DNA of 64,000 nucleotides, taken from Danxiaibacter flavus (GTDB taxonomy: Bacteria > Bacteroidota > Bacteroidia > Chitinophagales > Chitinophagaceae). The translations under genes were made by a program, and so were the position numbers. The notes under the pieces were generated by a model. The model did no database searches. It was given only the letters and a program-made list of their open reading frames with translations, and was not told the DNA's origin. The stretch covers positions 124,001 to 188,000 of the forward strand of contig NZ_JAULBC010000006.1 in NCBI RefSeq assembly GCF_041060425.1. Direction: 5' to 3'. This document shows positions 17,290 through 24,492 of the stretch, piece by piece; position 1 is the first letter of the stretch, and every line of letters starts with the position of its first letter.

Positions 17290-17802
17290 CTACATTTTTC
17301 GATAATTATTGGCTACAGTTATTCCTAAATTAGTCTTGCATATTTTAAGATGTAAGTTTTGTCCAACAGGATAACTAAGTGGCGAGTATAGTGTGATCAA
17401 ACTGTCCCCACTTTTTATAGTATAAGTGTAAACAGTGTGAGAACGTCCTCCGCCGGTGCTGCTTTTATTTACGATAGACGCTTTAATCAGTTTCCATTGC
17501 TTATTTGTTGTATAATAATCAACGTATTTAATTAAACCACTTAATAAATACATCGGCAATAGTGTTATCATCATTAAGATAATGGTCATAAAAACTTTAT
17601 CCTTAACGGTCAGGTTTTTTATTCTTTTACCAATAAATATGAATACTGGAACTGCTGAACAGAAATATAATATTGGTAACAAAAAGGCATCTGTGTCATT
17701 AGAGTTCTGAAAATCATCTAATTCGTTTCCATGAAGCAATATCATCAACACAATTGCTGCTATCGTAAAGATTATTATTTCTTTTTTACCTGAGGATTCC
17801 AT
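17290..17802 (-). CDS. Uncharacterised membrane protein (DUF3592-like)
   Basis: This 170-residue protein has three hydrophobic helices (about 8-22, 40-57, 70-92) and a C-terminal soluble domain (about 95-170) rich in beta strands. The pattern HTVYTYTIKSGDSLITLY...YPVGQ resembles DUF3592 proteins, where a small extracytoplasmic domain sits beside membrane helices. I cannot assign a function. It is a single gene with its own terminator, inside a stretch of lower gene density and many dispersed repeats (17-21 kb). Confidence 0.75.
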   Translation of the reverse strand: MESSGKKEIIIFTIAAIVLMILLHGNELDDFQNSNDTDAFLLPILYFCSAVPVFIFIGKRIKNLTVKDKVFMTIILMMITLLPMYLLSGLIKYVDYYTTNKQWKLIKASIVNKSSTGGGRSHTVYTYTIKSGDSLITLYSPLSYPVGQNLHLKICKTNLGITVANNYRKM

Positions 17803-17854
17803 GTCAATATTTAGTATACGACTGATAATTACGCGAAGGTATCCTTCCTGTCCA

Positions 17855-17915
17855 AAGTTGCGGCAATTTTATTTTCTCCTCGATCTCTAATAGATCCTTT
17901 CAATTACCGCAACTT
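17855..17915. repeat. Inverted repeat AAGTTGCGGCAATT / AATTACCGCAACTT
   Basis: Two 14-bp arms (13 of 14 complementary) at 17855-17868 and 17902-17915 enclose a 33-nt loop, in the spacer between two minus-strand genes. A diverged GAATTGACAGACATGTGATC word, related to the two-hairpin element, follows at 17958. Confidence 0.65.
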
Positions 17916-18034
17916 AAAAAATATAAAGTAAGCTTCGCAAATACAAAACAAGCTGAGGAATTGACAGACATGTGATCGTGCGGAATCTTCGTGGCAAAAT
18001 GCCTTTTCTGAACATTTGTTTTAGCTGCAGTTTT

Positions 18035-18541
18035 TTACTGTTGAGGTTGCGGCAAAGTTGCCAACAGATTTTCCAAATTGATCATTGACATTTTAAATCC
18101 TTCTGTAAAGCCCATTTCAATCATCTTTTCCATACGGGCAAGAGATTCATTATAAATAGTAATACTGACTTTTGTCTTTCCGTTTTCTTCGCTGAAAGTG
18201 TAGTCCCAATCAGAACCTGGCAATTCAGGATTTTCATCTTTGTCAGCAAAAGCATTAAACATTTTGAAGTTGGTTTTCGGGCTAATGGAAGTGTATTTCT
18301 GAATTGCCCAACGCTCATGACCCTCAGGGCTTACCATCGCATAAAATCTTCGCCCGCCAACTTTGAAATCCATAAATTTTGTTTTTGATGACCACGGTTT
18401 AGGCGCCACCCATTGGTCAAGAAGTTCAGCTGTGGTAAAAGCATCCCATACCAGCGAAAGCTCGGCATCAAATTCCCTGGTTATGAATACCGTTTTAGTT
18501 GCTTTATCAACGGTAAAATCAAATAGCAGATTGTTTGTCAT
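18035..18541 (-). CDS. SRPBCC (AHSA1-like) domain protein
   Basis: This 168-residue single-domain protein belongs to the START/Bet v1-like superfamily, AHSA1 branch. It shows FDAELSLVWDAFTTAELLDQW near the N-terminus, then WSSKTKFMDFKVGGRRFYAM, and a C-terminal amphipathic helix FTEGFKMSMINLENLLA. Such proteins bind hydrophobic ligands, and many sit in an operon with an ArsR repressor. Here the start overlaps the ArsR stop by 4 bp (ATGA), so the two are co-translated and presumably co-regulated. The ligand is unknown. Confidence 0.92.
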   Translation of the reverse strand: MTNNLLFDFTVDKATKTVFITREFDAELSLVWDAFTTAELLDQWVAPKPWSSKTKFMDFKVGGRRFYAMVSPEGHERWAIQKYTSISPKTNFKMFNAFADKDENPELPGSDWDYTFSEENGKTKVSITIYNESLARMEKMIEMGFTEGFKMSMINLENLLATLPQPQQ

Positions 18542-18858
18542 TTCTTTTGTTTTTTTAGTGTTGATAATACGTTGTCGAGTTGATTAAATTTTGTTTTCCA
18601 GATTTGTCTGAATTGGTCTAACCATTTATCAATCTCTTTCATTTTTTCAATTTCAAGAGAATAATAAATTTCCCTGCCATGTTGTTCCTGTTTTACGAGT
18701 TCACATTCAGTAAGTATGCGCAGGTGTTTGGAAACAGATTGTCGTGTAGTCTGGAAATTGTCCGCAATGGCGTTTGGTGTCATTGCCTGCAATGCAATCA
18801 GGGTAATAATAGCCCGCCTTGTCGGGTCGGCTATTGCCTGGAAAATGTCTCGTCTCAT
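18538..18858 (-). CDS. ArsR-family winged-helix repressor
   Basis: From the ATG at 18858 the product has 106 residues, starting MRRDIFQAIADPTRRAII, the canonical ArsR N-terminus. A longer start at 18897 would put translation inside the operator and promoter, so I reject it. The recognition helix region is DNFQTTRQSVSKHLRIL, followed by a beta-wing REIYYSLE. No clustered Cys/His metal site is visible, in keeping with the SRPBCC-linked, non-metal subgroup. It is the first gene of an operon with the SRPBCC gene and probably represses it by binding the paired sites at 18878-18926. Confidence 0.95.
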   Translation of the reverse strand: MRRDIFQAIADPTRRAIITLIALQAMTPNAIADNFQTTRQSVSKHLRILTECELVKQEQHGREIYYSLEIEKMKEIDKWLDQFRQIWKTKFNQLDNVLSTLKKQKK

Positions 18859-18877
18859 AGTGTTTGAATTTTCGATT

Positions 18878-18926
18878 GTGCAGCCAATCGGTTGCAAATA
18901 TACGTGCAGCTATTCGGTTTCGCAAA
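18878..18926 (-). promoter_or_regulatory. Promoter with two operator-like direct repeats for the ArsR/SRPBCC operon
   Basis: Two copies of a ~22-bp site lie 26 bp apart: 18878-18898 (GTGCAGCCAATCGGTTGC core) and 18904-18926 (GTGCAGCTATTCGGTTTCGC core). The first contains an inverted repeat TGCAGCC-4-GGTTGCA. On the minus strand a -7 box TATATTTG falls within and beside the first copy, so a bound repressor would block initiation. Autorepression by the ArsR protein is inference. Confidence 0.7.
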
Positions 18927-18981
18927 TTTTTTTTCAAGATCGCTTTTTTATCGAGATACCTTGTTAAACCCTAACTTCGCT

Positions 18982-19126
18982 TCTCCTAAATACACTACAT
19001 ATGTCTACAAACAAACTAATTATCTGCAAAGCCCGTGCTATGGTGTGGAGTGGCGAAAGCCCCCAGTGTTCGTAGTGAACATAGGACACCTAAAGCACGG
19101 GCTTTGCATCTCCTAAATCACTACAT
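18982..19126. repeat. 82-bp imperfect palindrome flanked by 18/19-bp direct repeats
   Basis: Arms GCAAAGCCCGTGCT at 19026-19039 and its exact complement at 19094-19107 enclose a second stem (GGTGT/ACACC) and an inner GTTC-GTAGT-GAAC hairpin. The palindrome is flanked by TCTCCTAAATACACTACAT (18982-19000) and the same word minus one base (19109-19126). The arm word GCAAAGCCCGTG recurs at 19893-19904. Confidence 0.8.
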
Positions 19127-19127
19127 T

Positions 19128-19337
19128 ATGGCAGTAACATTTGGCAAAGACTCTATGTCAATTGAATTAAGCAAGACAAATATCTACGCTGATTTTTACG
19201 AAATGCAACTAAGTTTGATCAACCTGATGAAGAACTATGTTTCCAATGATTATGGGCAAGGTGATGGTTCAGAAATTTATCACGGCCTGGAATTATTGGA
19301 GGCAATGCTGATAACGCCCGATCAAATGAAGATGTAA
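19128..19337 (+). CDS. Small hypothetical protein
   Basis: I choose the ATG at 19128 (69 residues, MAVTFGKDSMSIELSKTNIY). Upstream in-frame codons translate the palindrome next door and are unlikely to be coding. The product is acidic and probably helical (FYEMQLSLINLMKNYVSND). I do not recognise a family. It is followed by a good terminator 28 bp after the stop, which supports a real transcription unit. Its setting, a lone small gene behind a palindrome, is discussed in the findings. Confidence 0.55.
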   Translation: MAVTFGKDSMSIELSKTNIYADFYEMQLSLINLMKNYVSNDYGQGDGSEIYHGLELLEAMLITPDQMKM

Positions 19338-19365
19338 AACGAGCCAAGCATATTCTTGATGTTAC

Positions 19366-19392
19366 AAAAGCCTGCATGTTGCGGGCTTTTTA
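19366..19392 (+). terminator. Rho-independent terminator
   Basis: A 10-bp stem AAAAGCCTGC/GCGGGCTTTT (one G-T pair) with a 5-nt loop ends in a T-run, downstream of the 69-residue gene. Confidence 0.85.
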
Positions 19393-19421
19393 CCTTTTAA
19401 TAATGTACTGTCTCTGCTAGC

Positions 19422-19480
19422 GCCGATGCAATCGGCTTGGAATTAGCAGACACGAGTGATCCTTCGGAACACTCGCGCCA
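19422..19480 (-). repeat. Dispersed two-hairpin element, copy B
   Basis: Hairpin GCCGAT-GCA-ATCGGC (19422-19436), then GAATTAGCAGACAC and hairpin GAGTGATCC-TTC-GGAACACTC (19454-19474, one mismatch), ending GCGCCAG. It lies 3' of the minus-strand gene at 19518. Confidence 0.8.
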
Positions 19481-19517
19481 GAGGACTGATATCACCCTGT
19501 ATAATATTTGCAACTTG

Positions 19518-19772
19518 TTACTCATAGATTTTCGTTCCCTTTAAAATGTCAGCAAAGACTTTCCATGAAGGTGTGTCTGCATTGATCGTTTGGTTTGTGT
19601 TGTCGTAGTAACCTTGGATGTCTTGAGTGTAGGCAATCATTGCTTCTAAAAATCTTTCAAGGTTGGGATTTTCCCACTCATTTTGATTATTCAAAAAGTC
19701 CTGGTAAAGTAACTCCAGGAATTTAATGAATGATTGCCTGTCTATTACTTCAATATCGTAGGGAGTGTCCAT
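19518..19772 (-). CDS. Small acidic protein, DUF7660-like
   Basis: This 84-residue protein has the pattern IDRQSFIKFLELLYQDF, NEWENPNLERFLEAMIAY and a C-terminal SWKVFADILKGTKIYE. The W-ENxxLxxFLEA and W-xxFAxxLxxxxxYE spacing matches the DUF7660 group of small cytosolic proteins, which often sit near immunity-like or mobile genes; that association is general knowledge and nothing here proves it. There is no signal peptide and no neighbour in the same transcript. Confidence 0.65.
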   Translation of the reverse strand: MDTPYDIEVIDRQSFIKFLELLYQDFLNNQNEWENPNLERFLEAMIAYTQDIQGYYDNTNQTINADTPSWKVFADILKGTKIYE

Positions 19773-19904
19773 AATTTTACTGATAATTTTAGGCTCTGCG
19801 GTTGCGGCGTTACTAATATTCCATTAGCCCGGGTTTATTACATAAGTTTAATGAATTTCAAATGACGAGTTTTATTCGTCTGCTGCCATGAAGCAAAGCC
19901 CGTG

Positions 19905-20438
19905 TTATGTGCCAGTAAAGTCTTCTAGTTCTTTCGCATAATATTTTTCTATCAACATATAGCCAATCATAAAATCGACAGTATATTTTTTGTTATCAAT
20001 AGTTATTGGTTTTGCATTTTTGAATTTTGCTTTTGTGACTAAAAAGTCCTTAATAAATTTTTGTCTTTCTGTTTGCAAAATAAGGAAGTAGTAGCTGTCA
20101 AACTTAAGGATGTCATATATTTCTGAAGCCTTACCGGAATGCACTACTAACGTGCTCCTGTTTTGCCGCGCCCATCTTCCACTGTCGAGCTTTGAGTTGC
20201 CGTAGCAATCGTGCCCAAACTTTTCAAACGTTCCGTTGCTGTCGAGAACAAGTCTAAATCCAGCAAAGCCATTTGAGATGTGGTATGTACCTGATAGATC
20301 AAGAGCTTTTATTGCGTTAACAATTGTCAGATCTTCGATGGCATTATAAGCACTTATTGAAGAAATTGCTTTGACTGTTTTTTGTCCGGCTACAACCGTC
20401 GAGAAAACTAAAGTGATTATTGACAGAATTTGCTTCAT
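19905..20438 (-). CDS. Uncharacterised secreted protein
   Basis: This 177-residue protein has a signal peptide (MKQILSIITLVFSTVVAG). The mature part shows a G-TYHI...FRLVLDSNGTFE...DSGRW...STLVVHS pattern, which resembles small lipocalin-like beta-barrels (NlpE-type repeats) but is too weak to name. Two Cys are far apart. The stop codon lies inside the dispersed word GCAAAGCCCGTGTTATG. Function unknown. Confidence 0.65.
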   Translation of the reverse strand: MKQILSIITLVFSTVVAGQKTVKAISSISAYNAIEDLTIVNAIKALDLSGTYHISNGFAGFRLVLDSNGTFEKFGHDCYGNSKLDSGRWARQNRSTLVVHSGKASEIYDILKFDSYYFLILQTERQKFIKDFLVTKAKFKNAKPITIDNKKYTVDFMIGYMLIEKYYAKELEDFTGT

Positions 20439-20490
20439 TAGAGAGTGTTAGTCTATTTGCTCATAAGTCATAAATATACGAGGGATCTCA

Positions 20491-20562
20491 GAATTGGTAG
20501 ACATGAGTGATCCTTCGGAACACTCGCGCCAGATCGGAGGAATTGATAGACACATGATCTGC
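20491..20562 (-). repeat. Dispersed two-hairpin element, copy C plus a partial second copy
   Basis: GAATTGGTAGACATGAGTG followed by the ATCC-TTC-GGAACACTC hairpin and GCGCCAG fills 20491-20531. A second, shorter GAATTGATAGACACATGATC word starts at 20541. It lacks the GATGCAATC hairpin of copies A and B. Confidence 0.75.
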
Positions 20563-20590
20563 CCAACCCTTTGTTGGCAGCATAGGCACT

Positions 20591-20857
20591 CTAGTCGATT
20601 TCATAGTCATCTGAAAAATCAGTTTCTCCTGTAATACAAGTGAAACAGCCTTTTCCGGAAATAGCGGATCCTATTACCCATAATGAGTTTCCACAGTCAC
20701 ATTTTATGCCGTCCTTTTTTAGCTGTTTGATGTGCAAAATGTTTCTTCTTAACTGGGCTAAGTCCTCCTTTGGATTGCTCATCTTATATTTTTCAATAAA
20801 ATTGTCGATCGATATTTTAGTGAATTTATAGCCTTCAGATTTTGGTTTAAAAGTCAT
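20591..20857 (-). CDS. Small hypothetical protein with possible zinc-binding Cys pairs
   Basis: This 88-residue, mixed-charge protein has an N-terminal helical region (KPKSEGYKFTKISIDNFIEK...LAQLRRNILHIKQL) and a C-terminal CDCG...CFTC arrangement (C-x-C, then C-x2-C about 15 residues later) that could hold a metal ion. I do not recognise the family. It is flanked by repeat copy C on its 3' side and a gene-poor stretch on its 5' side. Confidence 0.55.
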   Translation of the reverse strand: MTFKPKSEGYKFTKISIDNFIEKYKMSNPKEDLAQLRRNILHIKQLKKDGIKCDCGNSLWVIGSAISGKGCFTCITGETDFSDDYEID

Positions 20858-21013
20858 GACGCTGTTTACTTTCTGGGATTTTATTTATTTCTGAAATGGT
20901 AGTCAATATTTTTCTGGTGTCAAATGTAATTTGTTTTGTCAAACGCATTGATTTGGTCAAACATTAGTTTTAATATTTATAGGATTGTTCACAACTCCAT
21001 ATCCGGTAATACG

Positions 21014-21048
21014 TTCATTTGCACACCTGCACATTCGCACATTTGCAT
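21014..21048. repeat. Repeat cluster, AATGTGCA family (reading leftward)
   Basis: Four or five copies of the 8-bp word (on the minus strand AATGTGCG/AATGTGCA) end one base before the -7 box of nusB. Confidence 0.8.
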
Positions 21049-21056
21049 TATCTTCG
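21049..21056 (+). promoter_or_regulatory. Candidate -7 promoter box of nusB
   Basis: TATCTTCG lies 22 bp before the ATG. The same octamer, or TATCTTTG, precedes pyrB, purK, lysC and the thioesterase gene at similar distances, matching the Bacteroidota -7 consensus TAnnTTTG with a C variant. Confidence 0.55.
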
Positions 21057-21077
21057 CCGCTGAAAAGCTCTTTATAA

Positions 21078-22001
21078 ATGATTAGTAGAAGAAATATCAG
21101 AGTTAAGGTAATGCAGTTGATCTACTCACTGGAATCCATGGATAACTCGAAAGCAGACCCGGTAAGAACACTCCAGAAGCAATTTGATCAGTCCCGCCAG
21201 TTATTTGTGTATTTGTTGTATTTTTTAACGGAAGTTACCCGTTATGCTGAAACGGATGCCAGGGTAAGAGCTTCTAAAAATCTCCCTTCGTACGAAGATC
21301 TTCACGTAAATACTAAAATTGCAGGTAACGAACTGCTGTGGCGCATCAGGGAAAGCGGTTCTTTCCAAAAAGCAGTTGAAACAGAAAAGCCGGAAGCTAT
21401 CCTGGACTATGATATGGTGAGAAAGATCTATACGGAACTGGTTGCTTCTGATCTTTATAAAGAATATATCACCGTTGAAGGACGTGATAAAAATACCGAG
21501 CGCGACATCATCAAATACATATTTACTGATCTTATGCTTCCTAACGAAGATTTTATTTCGCAGGTGGAAGAGCTGTTCAATAATTGGGATGATGATGCCG
21601 ATATGATGAATCAGCTAATTCTCAACTACATACATAAACCAGCTTCGTTTAATCTGCAGGATATTGTTGGGGATGACAAATGGAAGTTCGCCAGGAATCT
21701 TCTTACTACATCCATGGAACGCAAGGAACAGTTAATGGAGCTGATCGTTCCAAAGCTGAAGAACTGGGATTCAGAAAGGATTGCCATATTAGATATGATC
21801 TTAATGCGAATGGGTGTATGTGAATTCCTGTATTTTGAAACAATTCCTCCCAAAGTGACTATTAACGAATACATTGATGTTGCAAAAGAGTACAGTACGC
21901 CTCAAAGCGGCCAGTTTGTTAACGGTATTCTCGACAGTATTCATAAAGAGCTGCTGGCTCAGAATAAAATTCAGAAAATAGACTTCAAACAAAAAATATA
22001 A
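21078..22001 (+). CDS. nusB: Transcription antitermination protein NusB
   Basis: This 307-residue protein is the long Bacteroidota form of NusB. It starts MISRRNIRVKVMQLIYSLES, aligning with the start of classical NusB, has a long insertion (about 30-190), and ends in the NusB helical domain with DSERIAILDMILMRMGVCEF and PPKVTINEYIDVAKEYS (about 235-290). NusB acts with NusE on boxA RNA in rRNA antitermination. It is the first gene of a run with the DUF1573, yajC and coaE genes. The 16-bp gap to the next gene suggests cotranscription. Confidence 0.97.
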   Translation: MISRRNIRVKVMQLIYSLESMDNSKADPVRTLQKQFDQSRQLFVYLLYFLTEVTRYAETDARVRASKNLPSYEDLHVNTKIAGNELLWRIRESGSFQKAVETEKPEAILDYDMVRKIYTELVASDLYKEYITVEGRDKNTERDIIKYIFTDLMLPNEDFISQVEELFNNWDDDADMMNQLILNYIHKPASFNLQDIVGDDKWKFARNLLTTSMERKEQLMELIVPKLKNWDSERIAILDMILMRMGVCEFLYFETIPPKVTINEYIDVAKEYSTPQSGQFVNGILDSIHKELLAQNKIQKIDFKQKI

Positions 22002-22016
22002 CAGAGATTTGCACCT

Positions 22017-22463
22017 ATGAATCAATTAAAAGTGCTGATTTTTGCTGCAGTTTTATTTGTTGGAATGGCTGCTTGTAAAAATGAAGCATCCTCAAATCAA
22101 CCTACAGCGGAATCGAAAAAGGCCCTTGCTGATACGGCTAATTACACAACGGTTCAATGGTTGGATTCCATTTACAATTTCGGAACGGTGGCGAAAGGCG
22201 AGCAGGTAAAAATGGTTTTCAGATGCAAGAATACAGGTGAAAAGCCGTTGATCATTACCCAGGCAAGGCCGGGATGTGGTTGCACAGTGGCTGATTTTAC
22301 AAAAAATGCCATTCCTCCGGGAGGCACAGGTGAAGTTACCGGCGTGTTTGACAGTAACCGGGGCAGCGGAATGGTACATAAATCCATATTCGTTGTAACA
22401 AACACCAAACACAACACCGAGCATATTTTAATTTTCACAGGAGAAATAAAAGAAAAAAGTTAG
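22017..22463 (+). CDS. DUF1573 periplasmic lipoprotein
   Basis: This 148-residue lipoprotein has lipobox GMAAC with Cys20. The DUF1573 Ig-like domain covers about 45-145, with the typical DSIYNFGTVAKGEQVKMVF, GCGCTVADF and GTGEVTGVFDS segments. DUF1573 domains are abundant in Bacteroidota surface and periplasmic proteins; no biochemical activity is established. It is placed 15 bp after nusB and 21 bp before yajC, a common Chitinophagaceae gene order that supports one transcript. Confidence 0.93.
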   Translation: MNQLKVLIFAAVLFVGMAACKNEASSNQPTAESKKALADTANYTTVQWLDSIYNFGTVAKGEQVKMVFRCKNTGEKPLIITQARPGCGCTVADFTKNAIPPGGTGEVTGVFDSNRGSGMVHKSIFVVTNTKHNTEHILIFTGEIKEKS

Positions 22464-22484
22464 TCAAGCTTAAATACACAAACA

Positions 22485-22844
22485 ATGAATCAAATGAATG
22501 CAATTTTATTAGCAGCCGGGCAAGGTCAGGCAGGTGGCGGCGGAGCGTTTCAGCTAATCATGATGGGTGCCATTATATTGGTATTCTGGCTCTTTATGAT
22601 CCGTCCACAGGCTAAAAAAGCAAAAGATCAAAAGAAATTTATCGATAACCTGCAGAAAGGCGACAGGATTGTAACTATCGCTGGTATTCACGGTACTATT
22701 TCTAAAGTAAATGAAGACAATACCATTCAGTTGGAAGTTAGCCCTGGCAGCTATATCAAGATCGAAAAATCTGCTATCAGTCTTGAATGGAGCAATGCCA
22801 TCAACAAGGCAGCTACTACAGCAGCAACAGCAGAAAAGAAATAG
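22485..22844 (+). CDS. yajC: Preprotein translocase accessory subunit YajC
   Basis: This 119-residue protein has one N-terminal membrane helix (about 22-40, QLIMMGAIILVFWLFMIRP) and the conserved RPQAKKAKDQKKFIDNLQKG and DRIVTIAGIHGTISKV segments of YajC, part of the SecDF-YajC complex. It has a Gly/Gln-rich N-terminal linker and an Ala/Thr-rich tail. It is followed by a terminator at 22868, so coaE downstream probably has its own promoter or relies on read-through. Confidence 0.96.
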   Translation: MNQMNAILLAAGQGQAGGGGAFQLIMMGAIILVFWLFMIRPQAKKAKDQKKFIDNLQKGDRIVTIAGIHGTISKVNEDNTIQLEVSPGSYIKIEKSAISLEWSNAINKAATTAATAEKK

Positions 22845-22867
22845 ACTTAATTTATAGTAGGAGTGAA

Positions 22868-22899
22868 GAGGAAAGCGGGTGATCGTTTTCCTCTTTTTT
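22868..22899 (+). terminator. Rho-independent terminator after yajC
   Basis: GAGGAAAGCG pairs with CGTTTTCCTC (one G-T pair) around a 6-nt loop, followed by a T-run. Confidence 0.85.
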
Positions 22900-22911
22900 G
22901 TGGAGAATAGG

Positions 22912-23003
22912 TGTTAAGTATCAGGTGTCAGGTATCAGGTTTCAGGAGAGAAGTTTAAGGTGTGAGGTATAAAGCATAAGGTGTGAGGTATGAGGTATGA
23001 GGA
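22912..23003. repeat. Repeat cluster, GGTATCA/TGAGGTA families
   Basis: Seven-bp words GGTATCA, GGTGTGA and GGTATGA repeat rightward from the yajC terminator. Confidence 0.88.
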
Positions 23004-23071
23004 AAAGAGGGAAGGTGCCAGTGCTTTTAGAAATCAGACATGAACAAATCCTACATCAGACGTGCCATCGA

Positions 23072-23145
23072 ACATATTACACCGTACATCGTACATCGTA
23101 CACCGTACATCCCACATCGTACATCGTAAATCGTACATCTAACAT
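23072..23145. repeat. Repeat cluster, GTACGAT family (reading leftward) abutting coaE
   Basis: About ten copies of the 7-mer (top strand ACATCGT/ACACCGT) end 8 bp before the coaE start. They have no stop codon in the coaE frame, so an open frame runs through them. Confidence 0.88.
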
Positions 23146-23152
23146 CAAAATC

Positions 23153-23752
23153 GTGGTTTTAAAAATCGGTTTAACCGGCGGCATAGGCAGCGGCAAAAGT
23201 ACAGTCGCAAAAGTGTTTGGTACACTTGGTATACCTGTATTTGATGCAGATAGTGTTGCAAAAAATATCATGAACGAGGATCAGCATTTGCAACAGCAAA
23301 TACAGCAAACTTTTGGAGATGGTGCTTATTCTGATGGAACGCTTAACAGGAAATATCTTGCGGATCTTGTATTTAATGATCCATTTAAGCTGGAGCAGTT
23401 AAATGCGTTGGTCCACCCCGCAACTATACAAGCCGCGGAAGAATGGATGAAAAAGCAAGATGCTCCTTATGCTATAAAGGAGGCTGCACTGCTGTTTGAA
23501 GCCGGCTCTGCAGGACATCTCGATTACGTAATAGGCGTTTATGCGCCACAGGCATTGCGTATAAAACGTGTGATGGATCGTGAACAGGTTGGTCGCCAGG
23601 ATGTCTTAACGCGCATGAGCCGTCAAATAGATGAGCAAATAAAAATGCGTTTGTGCGACTTTATTATAATTAACGATGAGCAACAAATGGTGATTCCACA
23701 AGTACTGAAACTACACGAAAAATTGTTGGATATAGCTGGTAAAGAAAAATAG
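23153..23752 (+). CDS. coaE: Dephospho-CoA kinase
   Basis: I choose the GTG at 23153, giving a 199-residue protein that begins VVLKIGLTGGIGSGKST, with the Walker A loop at residues 7-16 exactly where CoaE has it. An in-frame ATG at 22997 would add 52 residues made mostly by translating the 7-bp repeats (a 7-residue periodic peptide such as YTVHRTS) and is unlikely. Other CoaE marks are DADSVAKNIM, LVHPATIQAAEEW and EAALLFEAG. The enzyme phosphorylates dephospho-CoA at the 3'-OH, the last step of CoA synthesis; coaD lies at 58995. Confidence 0.95.
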   Translation: MVLKIGLTGGIGSGKSTVAKVFGTLGIPVFDADSVAKNIMNEDQHLQQQIQQTFGDGAYSDGTLNRKYLADLVFNDPFKLEQLNALVHPATIQAAEEWMKKQDAPYAIKEAALLFEAGSAGHLDYVIGVYAPQALRIKRVMDREQVGRQDVLTRMSRQIDEQIKMRLCDFIIINDEQQMVIPQVLKLHEKLLDIAGKEK

Positions 23753-24138
23753 CTGACAAATTTGCCGCGCCGGCAGGTAATTTGCTTAACCACAATCAAA
23801 AAGGAGATGACGGCATATTTTTTTTCGATAGCCCGCAGGGCTTAAAGCTTAATGGAAGACCTGATATGCATGGAGCTTCTTGTTCGTAGGACATTAACCC
23901 TTCTATGTGGTTGAAGCCCGAACCTGCTATGATGTTCTCAATTCGGAAATTGTTATTAACCTGAATTCCCTACCAGGAAAACTTTCACCGTTCTTAGATC
24001 TGTCATTGGCACAGAGCTCTTAGACAGCCCCGCAATCTTTCAGCGCATTTAACCACCGCGCTGCCTTTTCATGAAAAAAATGATGATAATGTCTTTATCA
24101 AATTGCAATTTTATTAAGTTTACGTATAGACAAGTTGC
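23753..24138. other. Gene-free spacer with decayed palindromes
   Basis: It contains the fragment AGCCCGCAGGGCTTAAAGC near 23830 and a TCTGTCATTGGCACAGAGC segment near 24000 that resembles TCTGTTATTGGCACGACAG at 16081. I find no reading frame or RNA gene in it. Confidence 0.4.
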
Positions 24139-24492
24139 ATGATAAAGAACATATTGTATATCGGTGCTTTCATACTGGGCATGTTTCTTTTGTTGTATGT
24201 TTTATCTTATATCTTTCTGCTCCCTTATCTCGCGCAAGTACAAGTACCGGCAAGATGGCAACAGCTCAGTCTCCCTGTTACAAAAGAACAAATGACAAAC
24301 TATCTTGGTGATCCGGCTTCGGAATTACCTCCGAATGAAACCAATTGGATCAGGCACAACAATCGCTTTACCTACACACTCACTGCTCACTACGATACAT
24401 TACAAATGTGCGACCGCTTTACCATTCGTTATAAAGTACACACGTTCTTTTACAGAAGGTCTGGAGTGGTGAAGGTGGATAGTGTGAGGTGA
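24139..24492 (+). CDS. Hypothetical single-pass membrane protein
   Basis: This 117-residue protein has one strong N-terminal helix (about 6-31, YIGAFILGMFLLLYVLSYIFLLP) followed by a ~85-residue soluble part with WQQLSLPVTKEQMTNYLGDPASELP and two Cys-free beta-like segments. The 'K-x-x-M-x-x-YLG-P' pattern is reminiscent of small lipoprotein (SmpA-like) repeats, but I cannot assign it. Repeats begin immediately after the stop. Confidence 0.6.
   Translation: MIKNILYIGAFILGMFLLLYVLSYIFLLPYLAQVQVPARWQQLSLPVTKEQMTNYLGDPASELPPNETNWIRHNNRFTYTLTAHYDTLQMCDRFTIRYKVHTFFYRRSGVVKVDSVR

Noticed and set aside
18859..18897. Longer N-terminus for the ArsR repressor (start at 18897)
   Set aside because: It would place the start codon in the operator/-7 region and adds residues not present in the family.
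18982..19126. Insertion sequence with target-site duplication
   Set aside because: The 18/19-bp direct repeats and palindrome look suggestive, but there is no transposase and the insert is too small; it is kept as a structural finding only.
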